Shown here in pieces: positions 22,922 to 32,066 of a stretch of DNA of 43,619 bases; within the stretch, counting starts at the first letter, position 1; every line of letters begins with the position of its first letter. The stretch is from assembly GCA_016790175.1 (NCBI GenBank), contig JAEUPI010000113.1, forward strand, positions 1-43,619, given 5' to 3'. A program made the position numbers and the translations under genes. Below the pieces are notes generated by a model that saw nothing but the letters and a program-made list of their open reading frames with translations, was not told the origin of the DNA and searched no databases. This DNA is from Burkholderiaceae bacterium (GTDB lineage: Bacteria > Pseudomonadota > Gammaproteobacteria > Burkholderiales > Burkholderiaceae_C).

Positions 22922-23689
22922 TCACCGTGCCGACCTCCACCGCCGAACGGCTGCGCGCAACAGGTTGTCGAGCGTATGCCTGGGCTGAACGACCGACTCT
23001 TCCTTGTACCGTGCGTGGGCGGCCGCCCCGTGCTCGGCATGCCGGTGCATTGCCAAGAAACGAATCTGAACTTCGAACACATCGCCATCCGCATCGCTCG
23101 CGCTCAGGTGCAATCTGCGATAGCCGTTCGGCTTCGGGGCGGCAATGTAGTCCTTGAGTCAGCAGACGATCGGCAGGTAGACCTCCTGAACGGCACGCAG
23201 AGGGAAATAGCAGTCGGACTCCGTTGCCACGACGATTCGAACCGGGACCAGATCGTGGACCTCGCGGAGCTGAAGCACTTTGTGCTGCGTCTTTCTCCAG
23301 ACCCCCGCTGAATGTTTCACGCGCTGCTCGATGGCCACGCAGGCAATGCTGCGCGACAGCACGGCGTCGCGAAGCCGCCGCGCGCGGGCAAGCGCCACGT
23401 CTTCCAGCCGGGGACGCTGCGCTTCCCCGCGCGACGCAACGTCCCGCCAACCGGCAGGATCCAGGATGCGCAACGCAGCATGCTCCAGTTCGCATCGAAG
23501 CGCCGGCATGCCGAGTTCCTCGGACCGTGTCGCCAAGTGACCCCACGCTAGATGGGCGAGTGTGCGGATCGAAGGGTCGGCTGCGTTGCCGCGCCGTAAC
23601 CTGTCTGCGGCATGTTCGAATCGGGTCGGCGTGGCTGCCGGCATGCCGTCCGGCGGGGCGTTCAAGCCAGACGATGTACCGAGCGGCAT
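22922..23689 (-). pseudogene. RelA/SpoT-like (p)ppGpp synthetase fragment with in-frame TGA
   Basis: The minus strand encodes a synthetase-type region: ELGMPALRCELEHAALRILDP, then KHSAGVWRKTQHKVLQLREVHD with RIVVATESDCY, as in RelA/SpoT proteins. A TGA at 23159-23161 then interrupts the frame, and the same frame continues LKDYIAAPKPNGYRRLHLS with EVQIRFLAMHRHAEHGAAAH, the conserved end of the synthetase domain. One CGA-to-TGA change explains the stop. The N-terminal HD hydrolase domain and the TGS/ACT regions are missing. It is most likely a decayed fragment. Read-through as selenocysteine is not supported. Confidence 0.7.
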
Positions 23690-24324
23690 GAAGGCTCCTC
23701 GACGCGCCTCGCTCGCGCGCGCGAATGCCTTTCACTGGGCGGCGAGAAGGTGATTGACGCTGCTGTCCTAGTCGTGGCCGAAGGCGCGAAACCGGCTGCC
23801 GAGCCACCGAAGCTCCCAGGCGCCGACAAGGGCACCCTGACCGGCAGCACACCCGGCGCGTCGAACACGCTCGAGTCGCCCGCCGTGGCTAGACTGCGCC
23901 CGTCGGCAGTGATGACATCGACGACGTGGCGCGGCCATCCCTGCCGGAGAATCGCCTGATGGAACCTGGCGACCGCCTCGCCGGCCTCGCCTTGCGATTG
24001 CCCCCGCTCTAGGTCGGCGATCAAGGGCGCCAATGATTGAGCCAGACTCGCGTGCCGCGCTGCACCCTCGACCCCGAGATCCGCCGCCAGCTGCACGCCG
24101 GTGAACACTGCCATCGTCCCGACGACGGCCAGATTCGTCGGCAGGCTTAGCCGTATCACAAGACTGGTCCGGGGGCGCCGCGTCGGGGAGAAGGCTCGAG
24201 ACGCCGTCCCGTCCGCCGCAGACGGGAGTCCTGGCGAAGAGTCGACGGAAGCGCCCATCGCAGGTGTTGATAGCCAAGCAACTTGCCCGACCGCATGGCG
24301 AGTACGGTCGTCGCCTACGCCCAA
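23690..24324 (-). pseudogene. Possible sensor-protein N-terminal fragment
   Basis: A minus-strand open frame contains one likely membrane helix (SLPTNLAVVGTMAVFTGVQL) followed by a helical region and RFHQAILRQGWPRHVVDVI with ADGRSLATAG, reminiscent of the periplasmic sensing part of histidine kinases. No HAMP, H-box or ATP-binding region follows; the frame runs into a low-complexity tail. It may be what is left of a sensor kinase or another membrane protein. The call is weak. Confidence 0.3.
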
Positions 24325-24335
24325 GAACCTGCTTG

Positions 24336-24506
24336 CTAGTGTTGGTGCCCCGGAGCGGATTTGGCCGCGGGCGGCTCCGCCTGCGGCGTCGGGGCACGTT
24401 CGGCTGCGCCGTCTTGTCGGTTGCCGTCATGGCCGTGACCCATCACTCCCATATGCCCACTCCCGGCCATGGCGATCAGCAGGATGACAAGCTTCACCGC
24501 GATCAT
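24336..24506 (-). CDS. Small His-rich membrane peptide next to copper ATPase gene
   Basis: A 56-residue ORF from MIAVKLVILLIAMAGSG; a start nine codons earlier at 24533 is possible. One hydrophobic segment is followed by GHMGVMGHGHDG and a Pro/Ala-rich tail ending GHQH, a pattern of small metal-binding peptides encoded in copper and silver resistance loci. It lies 225 bases downstream of the ATPase gene on the same strand, so it may be the last gene of that operon. No strong ribosome site is seen. Confidence 0.4.
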   Translation of the reverse strand: MIAVKLVILLIAMAGSGHMGVMGHGHDGNRQDGAAERAPTPQAEPPAAKSAPGHQH

Positions 24507-24731
24507 CGCTTCACCACGTTGCTTCCGACTCATCACCATCGCTGCTTCGCAGTTCATCCGTGATCGCCACACCGTGTCATTGTGCGAAGCCATGGCATCG
24601 AGCCGGTGTGGGTGACAAAGATGCAATGCGCCCGTCAGGATGCAGCGGTTCCTTCGTTGCTGCCAGGTCAAGGCCGCCGGGCCGGAGCAAAGCCCGCTCG
24701 GCGAGTGCACCGGATGTGCGCCGCAGTGCCT

Positions 24732-26957
24732 TTAGCTTTGCCGCCGCAGGCGCAAGGCATTGGTGATGACGGACGCCGAGCTCAGACTCATTGCGAGTGC
24801 CGCGATCAACGGCGAAAGCAACCAGCCCGTGAACGGAAACAGCAGGCCCGCGGCGAGCGGTACGCCCAGCGCGTTGTATGCGAACGCGAACCAGAGGTTC
24901 TGCTTCATATTGACGATAGTCGCTTCGGATAGGCCACGCGCCTGAGCGATTCCGCGCAGATCACCCTTGACCAGGGTGACGGGAGCACTGTTCATCGCCA
25001 CGTCGGTTCCGGTGCCCATCGCCACGCCCACGTCGGCCTGGGCCAGCGCCGGCGCATCGTTGATGCCGTCGCCGGCCATTGCGACCACCCTGCCCTCGCG
25101 CTGCAGCGTCTTCACCAGTTCTAGCTTGTCGGCAGGCTTGACCTCGCCGTGCACTTCCTCGATGCCGAGCCGTCGCGCCACCGCGCGCGCGGTGGTCACG
25201 CCGTCGCCGGTGGCCATCACCACCCGCAGACCGGCGGCGCGCAGCGAGCCCAACGCCTCGGGCGTGCTCGACTTCACCGGGTCGGACACGGCGAGCAGAC
25301 CGGCCAGGCGTTCATCGATCGCCAGGTGCATCACGCTCGCGCCCTCGGCGCGCAACGCCTCGGCCTGCGGCACCAGCGGCTCGACGGTGACGCCGATCTG
25401 CTGCATCAGCGCAGTGTTGCCCAATGCGATGCGTCGCCCTTCGACGACGCCGCGCACGCCGATGCCCGAACTCGACTCGAAACCCTCCGGCTTGGCCAGT
25501 TCAATCCCTTTGTCGCGCGCAGCGCGCACGATCGCATCGGCCAGCGGATGCTCGCTGCCCTGGTCCAGGCTGGCCGCCAGGCGCAACACCTCGTCGGCCT
25601 CGAAGCCGGCGGCCGCGATGGCCCGGTCGAAGGCGGGTTTGCCCTCGGTAAGCGTGCCGGTCTTGTCGACGATCAGCGTATCGACCTTGCGAAAGTGCTC
25701 GATCGCCGCGGCGTCGCGGAAGAGGATGCCGCGGGTTGCCGCGCGCCCGGTGGCCACCATGATCGACATCGGCGTCGCCAAGCCGAGCGCGCACGGACAG
25801 GCGATGATGAGTACGGCTACCGCATTGATGAGTCCGTAGACCCAGCTCGGTTCGGGTCCCCAGAAGCCCCATGCGAAGAAGGTCGCCACCGCGATCGCCA
25901 CCACCGCCATCACGAACCAGCCGGCCACTTGATCAGCCATACGCTGCATCGGTGCCTTGGAGCGCTGTGCCTGCGCGACCATCTGCACGATCTGCGACAG
26001 CATGGTCTGGGCGCCGACGCGCTCCGAGCGCATCACCAGCGCGCCGTTCGTGTTCAGCGTGGCGCCGATCAACTTGTCGCCGGCACGCTTGGTCACCGGC
26101 AGCGGCTCGCCCGTCAACATCGACTCGTCCACCGCGCTGGCGCCTTCGACCACAACGCCGTCGACGGGCACCTTCTCGCCCGGTCGCACGCGAAGCAGGT
26201 CGCCGACGTGCACGTGCGACAAGGGCACATCCTCATCGCCCCCGTCGGGCTTGACGCGGCGCGCCGTCTTCGGCGCGAGACCCAGCAGCGACTTGATGGC
26301 CGCCGAGGTCTGCGACCGCGCCTTGAGCTCGAAAACCTGGCCGAGCAGGGTTAGCGAAATGATCACCGCCGCCGCCTCGAAATACACTGCCACCCTCCCC
26401 ATGGCCTGGAACGACGCGGGGAAGACGCCAGGTGTTGCCGTCGCCGCGACGCTGTAGGCGAACGCCGCCCCGGTGCCCAGGCCGATCAAGGTCCACATGT
26501 TGGGGCTGCGGTGCTTTACCGACTGAGCGCCGCGCACGAAAAACGGCCACCCCGCCCACAGCACGATCGGCGTCGCCAGCATGAGCTCGATCCAGCTCTG
26601 CGTGCCCATGCTGAACCACTGCAGCCGGTGGCCGAACATCGCCAACAACGTAACGATCACCGTTAGCGGCAACGTCCACCAGAAGCGGCGGCGAAAGTCC
26701 GTAAGTTCCGGGTTCTCGTCATCGTCCAGCGCTGGCAGCACCGGCTCCAACGTCATGCCGCACTTCGGGCAGTTGCCGGGGCGGTCCTGGCGGACCTCTG
26801 GGTGCATCGGGCAGGTGTAGAGCGCGCCCGCCGGCAAGTCGGTCAGCACGGGCGGAGCGGCGACGGAGGCGCCATGTCCACGAGGAGAGCGCTCGTCGTG
26901 CTGGTGCCCATCGCCGTGTTCGTGTTCGTGCTGATGGTGATGAGTGTGCATGTCCAT
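24732..26957 (-). CDS. copA: CopA/SilP-type heavy-metal P1B ATPase
   Basis: A 741-residue copper/silver exporting ATPase. The N-terminus is a His-rich tail ([20 protein letters not shown]) followed by a short metal-binding domain with YTCPMHPE at 47-54 and CPKCGM, instead of a standard HMA domain. The actuator loop TGEP is at 282-285, the transmembrane metal site CPC at 387-389, the phosphorylation motif DKTGT at 431-435, then SEHPLA and GDGINDAP. All key residues are intact. It would pump Cu(I)/Ag(I) from the cytoplasm to the periplasm. Upstream genes encode periplasmic metal-binding proteins and a two-component system, so copper control is likely. Confidence 0.95.
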   Translation of the reverse strand: MDMHTHHHQHEHEHGDGHQHDERSPRGHGASVAAPPVLTDLPAGALYTCPMHPEVRQDRPGNCPKCGMTLEPVLPALDDDENPELTDFRRRFWWTLPLTVIVTLLAMFGHRLQWFSMGTQSWIELMLATPIVLWAGWPFFVRGAQSVKHRSPNMWTLIGLGTGAAFAYSVAATATPGVFPASFQAMGRVAVYFEAAAVIISLTLLGQVFELKARSQTSAAIKSLLGLAPKTARRVKPDGGDEDVPLSHVHVGDLLRVRPGEKVPVDGVVVEGASAVDESMLTGEPLPVTKRAGDKLIGATLNTNGALVMRSERVGAQTMLSQIVQMVAQAQRSKAPMQRMADQVAGWFVMAVVAIAVATFFAWGFWGPEPSWVYGLINAVAVLIIACPCALGLATPMSIMVATGRAATRGILFRDAAAIEHFRKVDTLIVDKTGTLTEGKPAFDRAIAAAGFEADEVLRLAASLDQGSEHPLADAIVRAARDKGIELAKPEGFESSSGIGVRGVVEGRRIALGNTALMQQIGVTVEPLVPQAEALRAEGASVMHLAIDERLAGLLAVSDPVKSSTPEALGSLRAAGLRVVMATGDGVTTARAVARRLGIEEVHGEVKPADKLELVKTLQREGRVVAMAGDGINDAPALAQADVGVAMGTGTDVAMNSAPVTLVKGDLRGIAQARGLSEATIVNMKQNLWFAFAYNALGVPLAAGLLFPFTGWLLSPLIAALAMSLSSASVITNALRLRRQS

Positions 26958-27034
26958 GACCTCAAGCTCCGCACATCGGCTCGTCGTTTCTGGGCGGAGC
27001 CGTCAGCATGAGCGCGGCGGGGACCAACCGTTCA

Positions 27035-27577
27035 CTACCGCTGGGCCGATCGCGACAGGGCTGGCATCACGTCTTGTATGAGCCGCCAGCCATGGGCAAT
27101 GACGAACAGCGCGGCCAGAGCCGCGAAGAGGCAGGCGGCCGCCGCAAGACCGTCGTCGGCCAGTCCGGCGGCCACGACCGCCGTCGCCCCGACGACGGCG
27201 ACGCCCCACAGGCTTCGCCAATCCACGGCGCGACCCCGCGAGCGCACCACCTCGGTCGTGCCGTGGGCAAGGGCCAACAAGAACACGGCCTGCGTGCGAT
27301 TCGGCGCGACCGGCCATGCGCCGAGCTGCGCGTAGACAACCCAGCACAGCAGCAGCAGACCACACGCGAGCAGCAGCAGACCGCCTGCACCGCAACGCAG
27401 TCCGGCGCGCCAACCATCCCATGGCGCACCGGCATCCATCCCGGCCCGAAAGGCCGCGGCCACCAGCAATGCGCTACCGCCAAGCAACACGCAGTCACGC
27501 CAGAACAGACCGAGGCCTAATGCGAGGCCGGCCATCAGCCACAACAACCGATGCCAGGCCCACTCACCGGCGCTCAT
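27035..27577 (-). CDS. Hydrophobic membrane protein of the copper locus
   Basis: A 180-residue protein with about four or five membrane segments, for example LLWLMAGLALGLGLF, GLLLLACGLLLLCWVVYA and AACLFAALAALFVIAHGW. No metal motif or family signature was recognised. It sits between the ATPase and CusF-like genes in the same orientation, so it probably belongs to the same operon. A role in metal transport or in the membrane environment of the ATPase is possible, but not shown. Confidence 0.6.
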   Translation of the reverse strand: MSAGEWAWHRLLWLMAGLALGLGLFWRDCVLLGGSALLVAAAFRAGMDAGAPWDGWRAGLRCGAGGLLLLACGLLLLCWVVYAQLGAWPVAPNRTQAVFLLALAHGTTEVVRSRGRAVDWRSLWGVAVVGATAVVAAGLADDGLAAAACLFAALAALFVIAHGWRLIQDVMPALSRSAQR

Positions 27578-27619
27578 CGCCGCTCGCCCATACAGAGTAC
27601 GACGTTCAGGGCCACTTGC

Positions 27620-27955
27620 CTATTTCGCCGACTCGATGGCCGTCACCACATACCCGCTCGCAGCCTTCTCGGCGCGGAACTTCACTTTGTCGCCGGCCTT
27701 GACTTTGTCCAGCAGCGCGACCTCCTTGACCTGGAACACCATCGTCATGGCCGGCATCTCGAGATTCTTGATTTCGCCGTGCTTGATGGTCATCTTGCCG
27801 GCTTCCTTGTCGATTTTGCGTACCTCGCCATCGGTCATGTCAGCGGTGGCGGCCGCTGGCGGATGGTGCGCCGAGTGGTCGTCGGCCTTCTGCTGGGCGA
27901 ACGAGGGGCCGGCCAGCAGCGCGGCGACGAAAAGAGGCAGAACGTGGGACTTCAT
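27620..27955 (-). CDS. CusF-like periplasmic copper-binding protein
   Basis: A 111-residue protein with GGAG upstream of ATG 27955. A signal peptide (LPLFVAALLAGPSFAQ) is followed by a short His-rich segment and a small OB-fold. In the Cu/Ag site, EMPAMTM carries two methionines, but Met replaces the tryptophan that stacks on the metal in E. coli CusF. The protein should act as a periplasmic chaperone handing Cu(I)/Ag(I) to export systems. It lies just downstream of the cupredoxin gene. Confidence 0.85.
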   Translation of the reverse strand: MKSHVLPLFVAALLAGPSFAQQKADDHSAHHPPAAATADMTDGEVRKIDKEAGKMTIKHGEIKNLEMPAMTMVFQVKEVALLDKVKAGDKVKFRAEKAASGYVVTAIESAK

Positions 27956-27997
27956 GAGTGACTCCAATTGAATGTATAGACGATGACCGGCGAGGCC

Positions 27998-28501
27998 TCA
28001 CGCCGCGCCGACGCTGACCGTGCCGGCCATGCCGGCTTGATAGTGCCCGGCGATCAAACATGCGAACTCGAATTCCCCTGGCCGGTTGAAGGTCCATAGA
28101 ATTTCGCCCGACTTGCCGGGCGGCACGTGTGCCATATAGGGCTCGTCGTGCTCCATATCGGGGAACTTCATCATCAGCGCCGCGTGCTTCTCGTTCTCCG
28201 GCTTTGTGCCGATGACGAATTCGTGCATCACCTTGCCGGTGTTGCGCAACGTGAAGCGGACGGTCTCACCGAGTCGCACGGCAATGCGCTCGGGCGAGAA
28301 ACGCATCGTGTCGAGCATGCGAACCTCGATCGTTCGTTTGGCGGACTTGACGTCGCCGGCGATGCCCCAGTCCTTTTGCTCCTTCTTCGCCGGCCCGCTC
28401 TTCTTTGGATGCTCCTCGTCGCGATGGGCACGAACATCGCTGCCCGCGCCGAGGAACAACGCCGCAGCGGCGACGAGCAGGTTACGTTTGCTGGACTGCA
28501 T
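27998..28501 (-). CDS. Exported cupredoxin-like copper protein
   Basis: A 167-residue protein with AAGGAG before ATG 28501. A signal peptide (LLVAAAALFLGAGSDVRA) precedes a Lys-rich linker and a plastocyanin-like domain. The type-1 copper ligands can be placed: His93 in VMHEFVIG, then Cys148, His153 and Met158 in FACLIAGHYQAGM. It could bind or oxidise copper in the periplasm. It is encoded in the same orientation as the CusF-like protein and the ATPase, with 42 bases to the next gene. Confidence 0.9.
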   Translation of the reverse strand: MQSSKRNLLVAAAALFLGAGSDVRAHRDEEHPKKSGPAKKEQKDWGIAGDVKSAKRTIEVRMLDTMRFSPERIAVRLGETVRFTLRNTGKVMHEFVIGTKPENEKHAALMMKFPDMEHDEPYMAHVPPGKSGEILWTFNRPGEFEFACLIAGHYQAGMAGTVSVGAA

Positions 28502-28629
28502 GGAATCTCCTTTCGTTTTCAATCGTAGATGTAGGGTCTGTGGCTGACTAGGCAACCTAGGCTTACGCTCGACGATCACGAGCTGCTTGCGTTGCCACAT
28601 TGCGTCAACGCGCGGCGTGCGTTCGCCGA

Positions 28630-29076
28630 CTACGGACGATCGGATCGAGGCGGGCGATCGGGTCTGTCGACCACGAAAGCTGCGATCGGCGCGATCTCGG
28701 TGACGAACACCGCGCTGCCGTCTTCGGACCCGGCAACGCCAGTCGCGGGCCCGGGCATGGGAGCCATCGCGCCGCCGGACAAGCAGGCGCAGCAACCATC
28801 GCCGCCGGCGGAGCCTTGTCCACCGGGCGCGACGGCACTTGGCGTGCCGAGCGGAACCTCCGTCGTCTGCATGGACAAACCCGATGCGTTGTGGTGCGCG
28901 TGCGCATCGTGGTTGTCGACCGCAGAATCACCGGCGCGGTGTGATGCAATGGTGGCACCGGGCGCTCCGTCCCGGAGGATGGATCCGCAGATGGTGGCGG
29001 CTGCGCTCGCAAGGGCTTGCGCGGAAAGCGAGAACACCAGCAAACCGACCAGGCACGCTCGACGAATCAGGTTCAT
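28630..29076 (-). CDS. Exported metal-locus protein (CopL/CzcI/DUF2946-like)
   Basis: A 148-residue protein with a signal peptide (ACLVGLLVFSLSAQALA), a His-containing segment (HDAHAHHN), a cysteine cluster GCCACLSGG and a Pro-rich tail. I cannot assign it to one family. The size, exported nature and Cys/His clusters resemble small metal-responsive proteins of copper and cobalt-zinc-cadmium loci. It follows the sensor kinase gene by 18 bases in the same direction, suggesting one transcript. Confidence 0.6.
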   Translation of the reverse strand: MNLIRRACLVGLLVFSLSAQALASAAATICGSILRDGAPGATIASHRAGDSAVDNHDAHAHHNASGLSMQTTEVPLGTPSAVAPGGQGSAGGDGCCACLSGGAMAPMPGPATGVAGSEDGSAVFVTEIAPIAAFVVDRPDRPPRSDRP

Positions 29077-29094
29077 GGCTGCAGCGCTGCCTTG

Positions 29095-30426
29095 TCAGCC
29101 CACAGCAGCGAGCGTCAGGCCGATCGACGTCATGTCGTCGTCGGACCGTGCCAGCGGCTGACCCCCGTGCATGCGGGCGATGGCCGCCACGATCGCCAGC
29201 CCCAAGCCGTGATGCTCGTCGGCGGCGGCACGCACTTTGTCACCACGGAAGAATCGGTCAAACATCCGCGGCAGCTGATCCGCCGGAATCGTCGAACCGC
29301 GATTCACGACGGTGATGCTGATCTGCCTCTTCGGGAGCGCTGCGATCTCGACCTCCAATGTGGTGTCATGCGCTGCATACCGGGTGGCATTGCCGATCAG
29401 GTTGGACAGCGCTCGGCGCAGCAGCGCCACATCCACGCTAGCGGAGGCATCACCGACGATGCGCACGCCGAGGCGCGCTTCGTCGAGTGCAGCCTCATGG
29501 TATTCGACAACGGAGGCCGCAACCTGCGCCAAGCTCGGCGTGGCCTCCCGCCGCGCCTTGACCCCATGGTCCGCATGCGCCAGAAACAGCATGTCCTTCA
29601 CGATTCCTGTCAGGCGCCGCAGCTCCTCCAAGTTCGAAACCAGGGTCTCACGCAATTCCTCGGCGGCGCGCGGCCCGCGCAGCGCCAGTTCGGTGGCGCT
29701 GATCAGGGTCGTCAGCGGTGTGCACAGCTCATGCGCCACGTCGGCGTTGAAGCCCTCCAGCTGCTCATACGCCAGCTCGAGCCTGCGCAATAGCGCGTTG
29801 AACTGAGCGACGAGCGGCTGAAGTTCCTCGGGCTGTGCGGAGCCGTCCAGCTGCCGTCGGATGGAATCTGCCGCCAGATGGCGTGTTTGCTCGACGAGAT
29901 CTCGCACGGGTGCGAGGCCCCTACGCACGAGCGCGAAGCCTCCAATGGGTACAACCACGGCGCCGACGGTAGCGGCACCGAGCAGAGTCCACGCGAGATG
30001 CTGGAGCAGTTGCTCGTCGCGCCGCGTGCCCATGCGCATCGTCACATCGAGCGATCGGGTATCGCCCACGGCGAGCGGGAAGCTGAACTTAGACGTCCGC
30101 GACCGGGACTGCGCCGGCATGGCAGCGGATTGGTACAGCGGCGGGTCTACATCGGCCTGAAGAAGCAGCTCGAAATCGACGTGCGCGGCTACGAAGTCAT
30201 CCAGACGGTGTCTCAGTTCCTTGAGATCGCCGTCAACCGATGCCTCCTCGAGCACGTGCCGGACCAAGTTCTCCATCTCCAACAGCCGCTCGGTCTGTCG
30301 CGCCGAAACGCTCATCGCGAAGACGAAGTAGACCAGCGCACAGACGGACCCGAGCCCGGCAAGCGTCTTCAACGCCAGCCACCACGACAGCCGACGTCCG
30401 AGTGAGCCGACCGGTGTGGGCGTCAC
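29095..30426 (-). CDS. Heavy-metal sensor histidine kinase (CopS/CusS-like)
   Basis: A 443-residue membrane kinase. Two membrane helices (about 18-40 and 145-170) flank a periplasmic sensor domain; a HAMP region follows. The phosphoacceptor His lies in FNADVAHELCTPL, where Cys replaces the usual Arg. The N box (NLIGNATRY) and the G box (HHGLGLAIV) are intact. It would sense copper or silver in the periplasm and phosphorylate the regulator whose gene overlaps it by four bases (ATGA). Confidence 0.92.
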   Translation of the reverse strand: MTPTPVGSLGRRLSWWLALKTLAGLGSVCALVYFVFAMSVSARQTERLLEMENLVRHVLEEASVDGDLKELRHRLDDFVAAHVDFELLLQADVDPPLYQSAAMPAQSRSRTSKFSFPLAVGDTRSLDVTMRMGTRRDEQLLQHLAWTLLGAATVGAVVVPIGGFALVRRGLAPVRDLVEQTRHLAADSIRRQLDGSAQPEELQPLVAQFNALLRRLELAYEQLEGFNADVAHELCTPLTTLISATELALRGPRAAEELRETLVSNLEELRRLTGIVKDMLFLAHADHGVKARREATPSLAQVAASVVEYHEAALDEARLGVRIVGDASASVDVALLRRALSNLIGNATRYAAHDTTLEVEIAALPKRQISITVVNRGSTIPADQLPRMFDRFFRGDKVRAAADEHHGLGLAIVAAIARMHGGQPLARSDDDMTSIGLTLAAVG

Positions 30427-31109
30427 GTGCGGGCCTCGAGAACGTAGCCCATACCGCGCACCGTGTGCAGCAACACATGGTCGAATGACGCATCGAGCTT
30501 TCCGCGCAGCCGGCGGACGGCGACCTCGACCACGTTGGTCTCGCTGTCGAAGTTCATGTCCCAGACCTGCGCGGCGAGTTCGGTTCGCGACAGCACCTCT
30601 CCCTGCCGACGCAACAACAGGGCCAACAGATTGAACTCTTTCGCGGTCAGATCGAGCCGCCGGCCGGCACGAGTGGCTTTGCGTCGCAGCAGATCGACCT
30701 CGAGATCCCCCAGCCGCAGCACAGTGGGCTCCGTCGCGTCCTCGCGCAATGGTGCCGCCCGACGCAGCAGGGCCTGGATACGAGCCATCAATTCGGTGAA
30801 CGCGAACGGTTTGGTCAGGTAGTCGTCGGCGCCGCTTTGCAGGCCCCGCACGCGGTCGTCGACGTGAACTCTGGCGGTCAGCATCAGCACCGGCGTCTGT
30901 TTGGACTTGCGCAGCGCAGCCAGCAACGCCAAGCCGTCGATGCCGGGCAGCATGCTGTCGAGCACGATCAAATCATGCCCACCTTCGAGCGCCAGATGCA
31001 GGCCGGCGATGCCGTCGTTCGCGACGTCGACCACGTAACCCGACTCGGTGAGGCCCTTTCGCAGGTATTCGGCCAGTTTGGTCTCGTCCTCGACGAGGAG
31101 TAGCTTCAT
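30423..31109 (-). CDS. Metal-responsive OmpR-family response regulator (CopR/CusR-like)
   Basis: A 228-residue regulator. The receiver domain starts MKLLLVEDETKLAEYL, and the phosphoacceptor Asp is in HDLIVLDSMLPG, with Lys in YLTKPFAF. The C-terminal winged-helix domain ends VRGMGYVLE. It is co-translated with the sensor kinase through an ATGA overlap. A GATGAC-N6-GTCATC dyad 34 bases upstream of the start is the likely autoregulatory binding site. A paralogous regulator lies just upstream. Confidence 0.93.
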   Translation of the reverse strand: MKLLLVEDETKLAEYLRKGLTESGYVVDVANDGIAGLHLALEGGHDLIVLDSMLPGIDGLALLAALRKSKQTPVLMLTARVHVDDRVRGLQSGADDYLTKPFAFTELMARIQALLRRAAPLREDATEPTVLRLGDLEVDLLRRKATRAGRRLDLTAKEFNLLALLLRRQGEVLSRTELAAQVWDMNFDSETNVVEVAVRRLRGKLDASFDHVLLHTVRGMGYVLEART

Positions 31110-31142
31110 ATGATTATTTTGATGGGCGCCGTGAGCGCGGAA

Positions 31143-31160
31143 GATGACAAATTCGTCATC
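31143..31160. promoter_or_regulatory. Copper-box-like operator, copy 1
   Basis: GATGAC at 31143 and GTCATC at 31155 form a perfect 6-bp inverted repeat around AAATTC. The E. coli CusR/CopR copper box has the similar ATGACA...TGTCAT form. The position upstream of the regulator gene suggests autoregulation. A second copy is at 33724-33741. Confidence 0.65.
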
Positions 31161-31302
31161 TGACCGGTGCGACGAATAGCGGATTCTTAACCATGACGGG
31201 CTGTCGACTGCGGAACTCCGCAGCACATTGTGCGACCTGCTGCCCTCGCCGTACCGTCGCCGCGTAAGACCCTTCACCGAGTGGCAGTGGAGCCTGACCG
31301 AA

Positions 31303-32001
31303 TCACTGCGGCGAGGTCGGTCCTGGATCGCGAAGCTCGAGCACGTAGCCGGCGCCGCGCACGGTGTGCAGGAGCTTCTCCGCATACGGTTCGTCCAGCT
31401 TCGATCGCAGCCGCCTGATCGCAACCTCGACCACGTTGGAGTCGCCGTTGAACTCCATATCCCAGACCTGCGCGGCCAGCTCGGTGCGGGACAGTACTTC
31501 GCCGCGGTGGCGCAACAACACGTACAGGAGCGCGAATTCCCGCGCGGTCAAGTCCAGCTGTCGCCCGCCACGCCGTACGCGCCGGCCGACTGAGTCGAGT
31601 TCCAGATCACCCACCGACATCGGCGCGCCCTGCGCGCCCGCATGTCCACCACGCCGCGTCACGGCATGGATGCGCGCGAGCAGTTCCGAAAACGCAAACG
31701 GTTTCGTGAGGTAGTCATCGGCGCCCGCCCGCAGGCCGCGTACGCGATCCTCGACGCGGTCCAGCGCCGTCAGCACGATCACCGGCGTGCGCTTGTGCAT
31801 TCTCAACGCCACCAGCAGCTCGAATCCGTCGATCCCCGGCAACCGAAGGTCGAGAAGCAAAAGATCGTGCTGACTTTCCAATGCAAAGTGCAGGCCGTCG
31901 ACGCCGTCCAGCGCGACGTCGACAACGTGGCCCTGCTCGGTCAGCCCGCGCTTGAGGTAGTGTGCCAACCTTCGATCGTCCTCGACGACGAGAATGCGCA
32001 T
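31303..32001 (-). CDS. Second OmpR-family response regulator (tandem paralog)
   Basis: A 232-residue regulator starting MRILVVEDDRRLAHYL, with phosphoacceptor Asp in HDLLLLDLRLPG, YLTKPFAF, and a C-terminal winged helix ending VRGAGYVLELRD. It is a paralog of the regulator 193 bases downstream and shares its VLSRTELAAQVWDM segment. No cognate sensor gene is directly attached; it may be served by the kinase at 29095 or by one elsewhere. A Sel1-repeat gene lies 65 bases upstream on the same strand. Confidence 0.9.
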   Translation of the reverse strand: MRILVVEDDRRLAHYLKRGLTEQGHVVDVALDGVDGLHFALESQHDLLLLDLRLPGIDGFELLVALRMHKRTPVIVLTALDRVEDRVRGLRAGADDYLTKPFAFSELLARIHAVTRRGGHAGAQGAPMSVGDLELDSVGRRVRRGGRQLDLTAREFALLYVLLRHRGEVLSRTELAAQVWDMEFNGDSNVVEVAIRRLRSKLDEPYAEKLLHTVRGAGYVLELRDPGPTSPQ

Positions 32002-32066
32002 CGCGTGAAGTCGGATCGGGCCGCGTTGACAGGAGGCGTGCGGTGCGGTGCCGTGCCGGTGCGGCT

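Noticed and set aside
23159-23161. TGA in the RelA/SpoT-like frame as a selenocysteine codon
   Set aside because: The family has Arg or a similar residue here, no selenocysteine is known in it, and the rest of the protein is truncated, so nonsense mutation is simpler.
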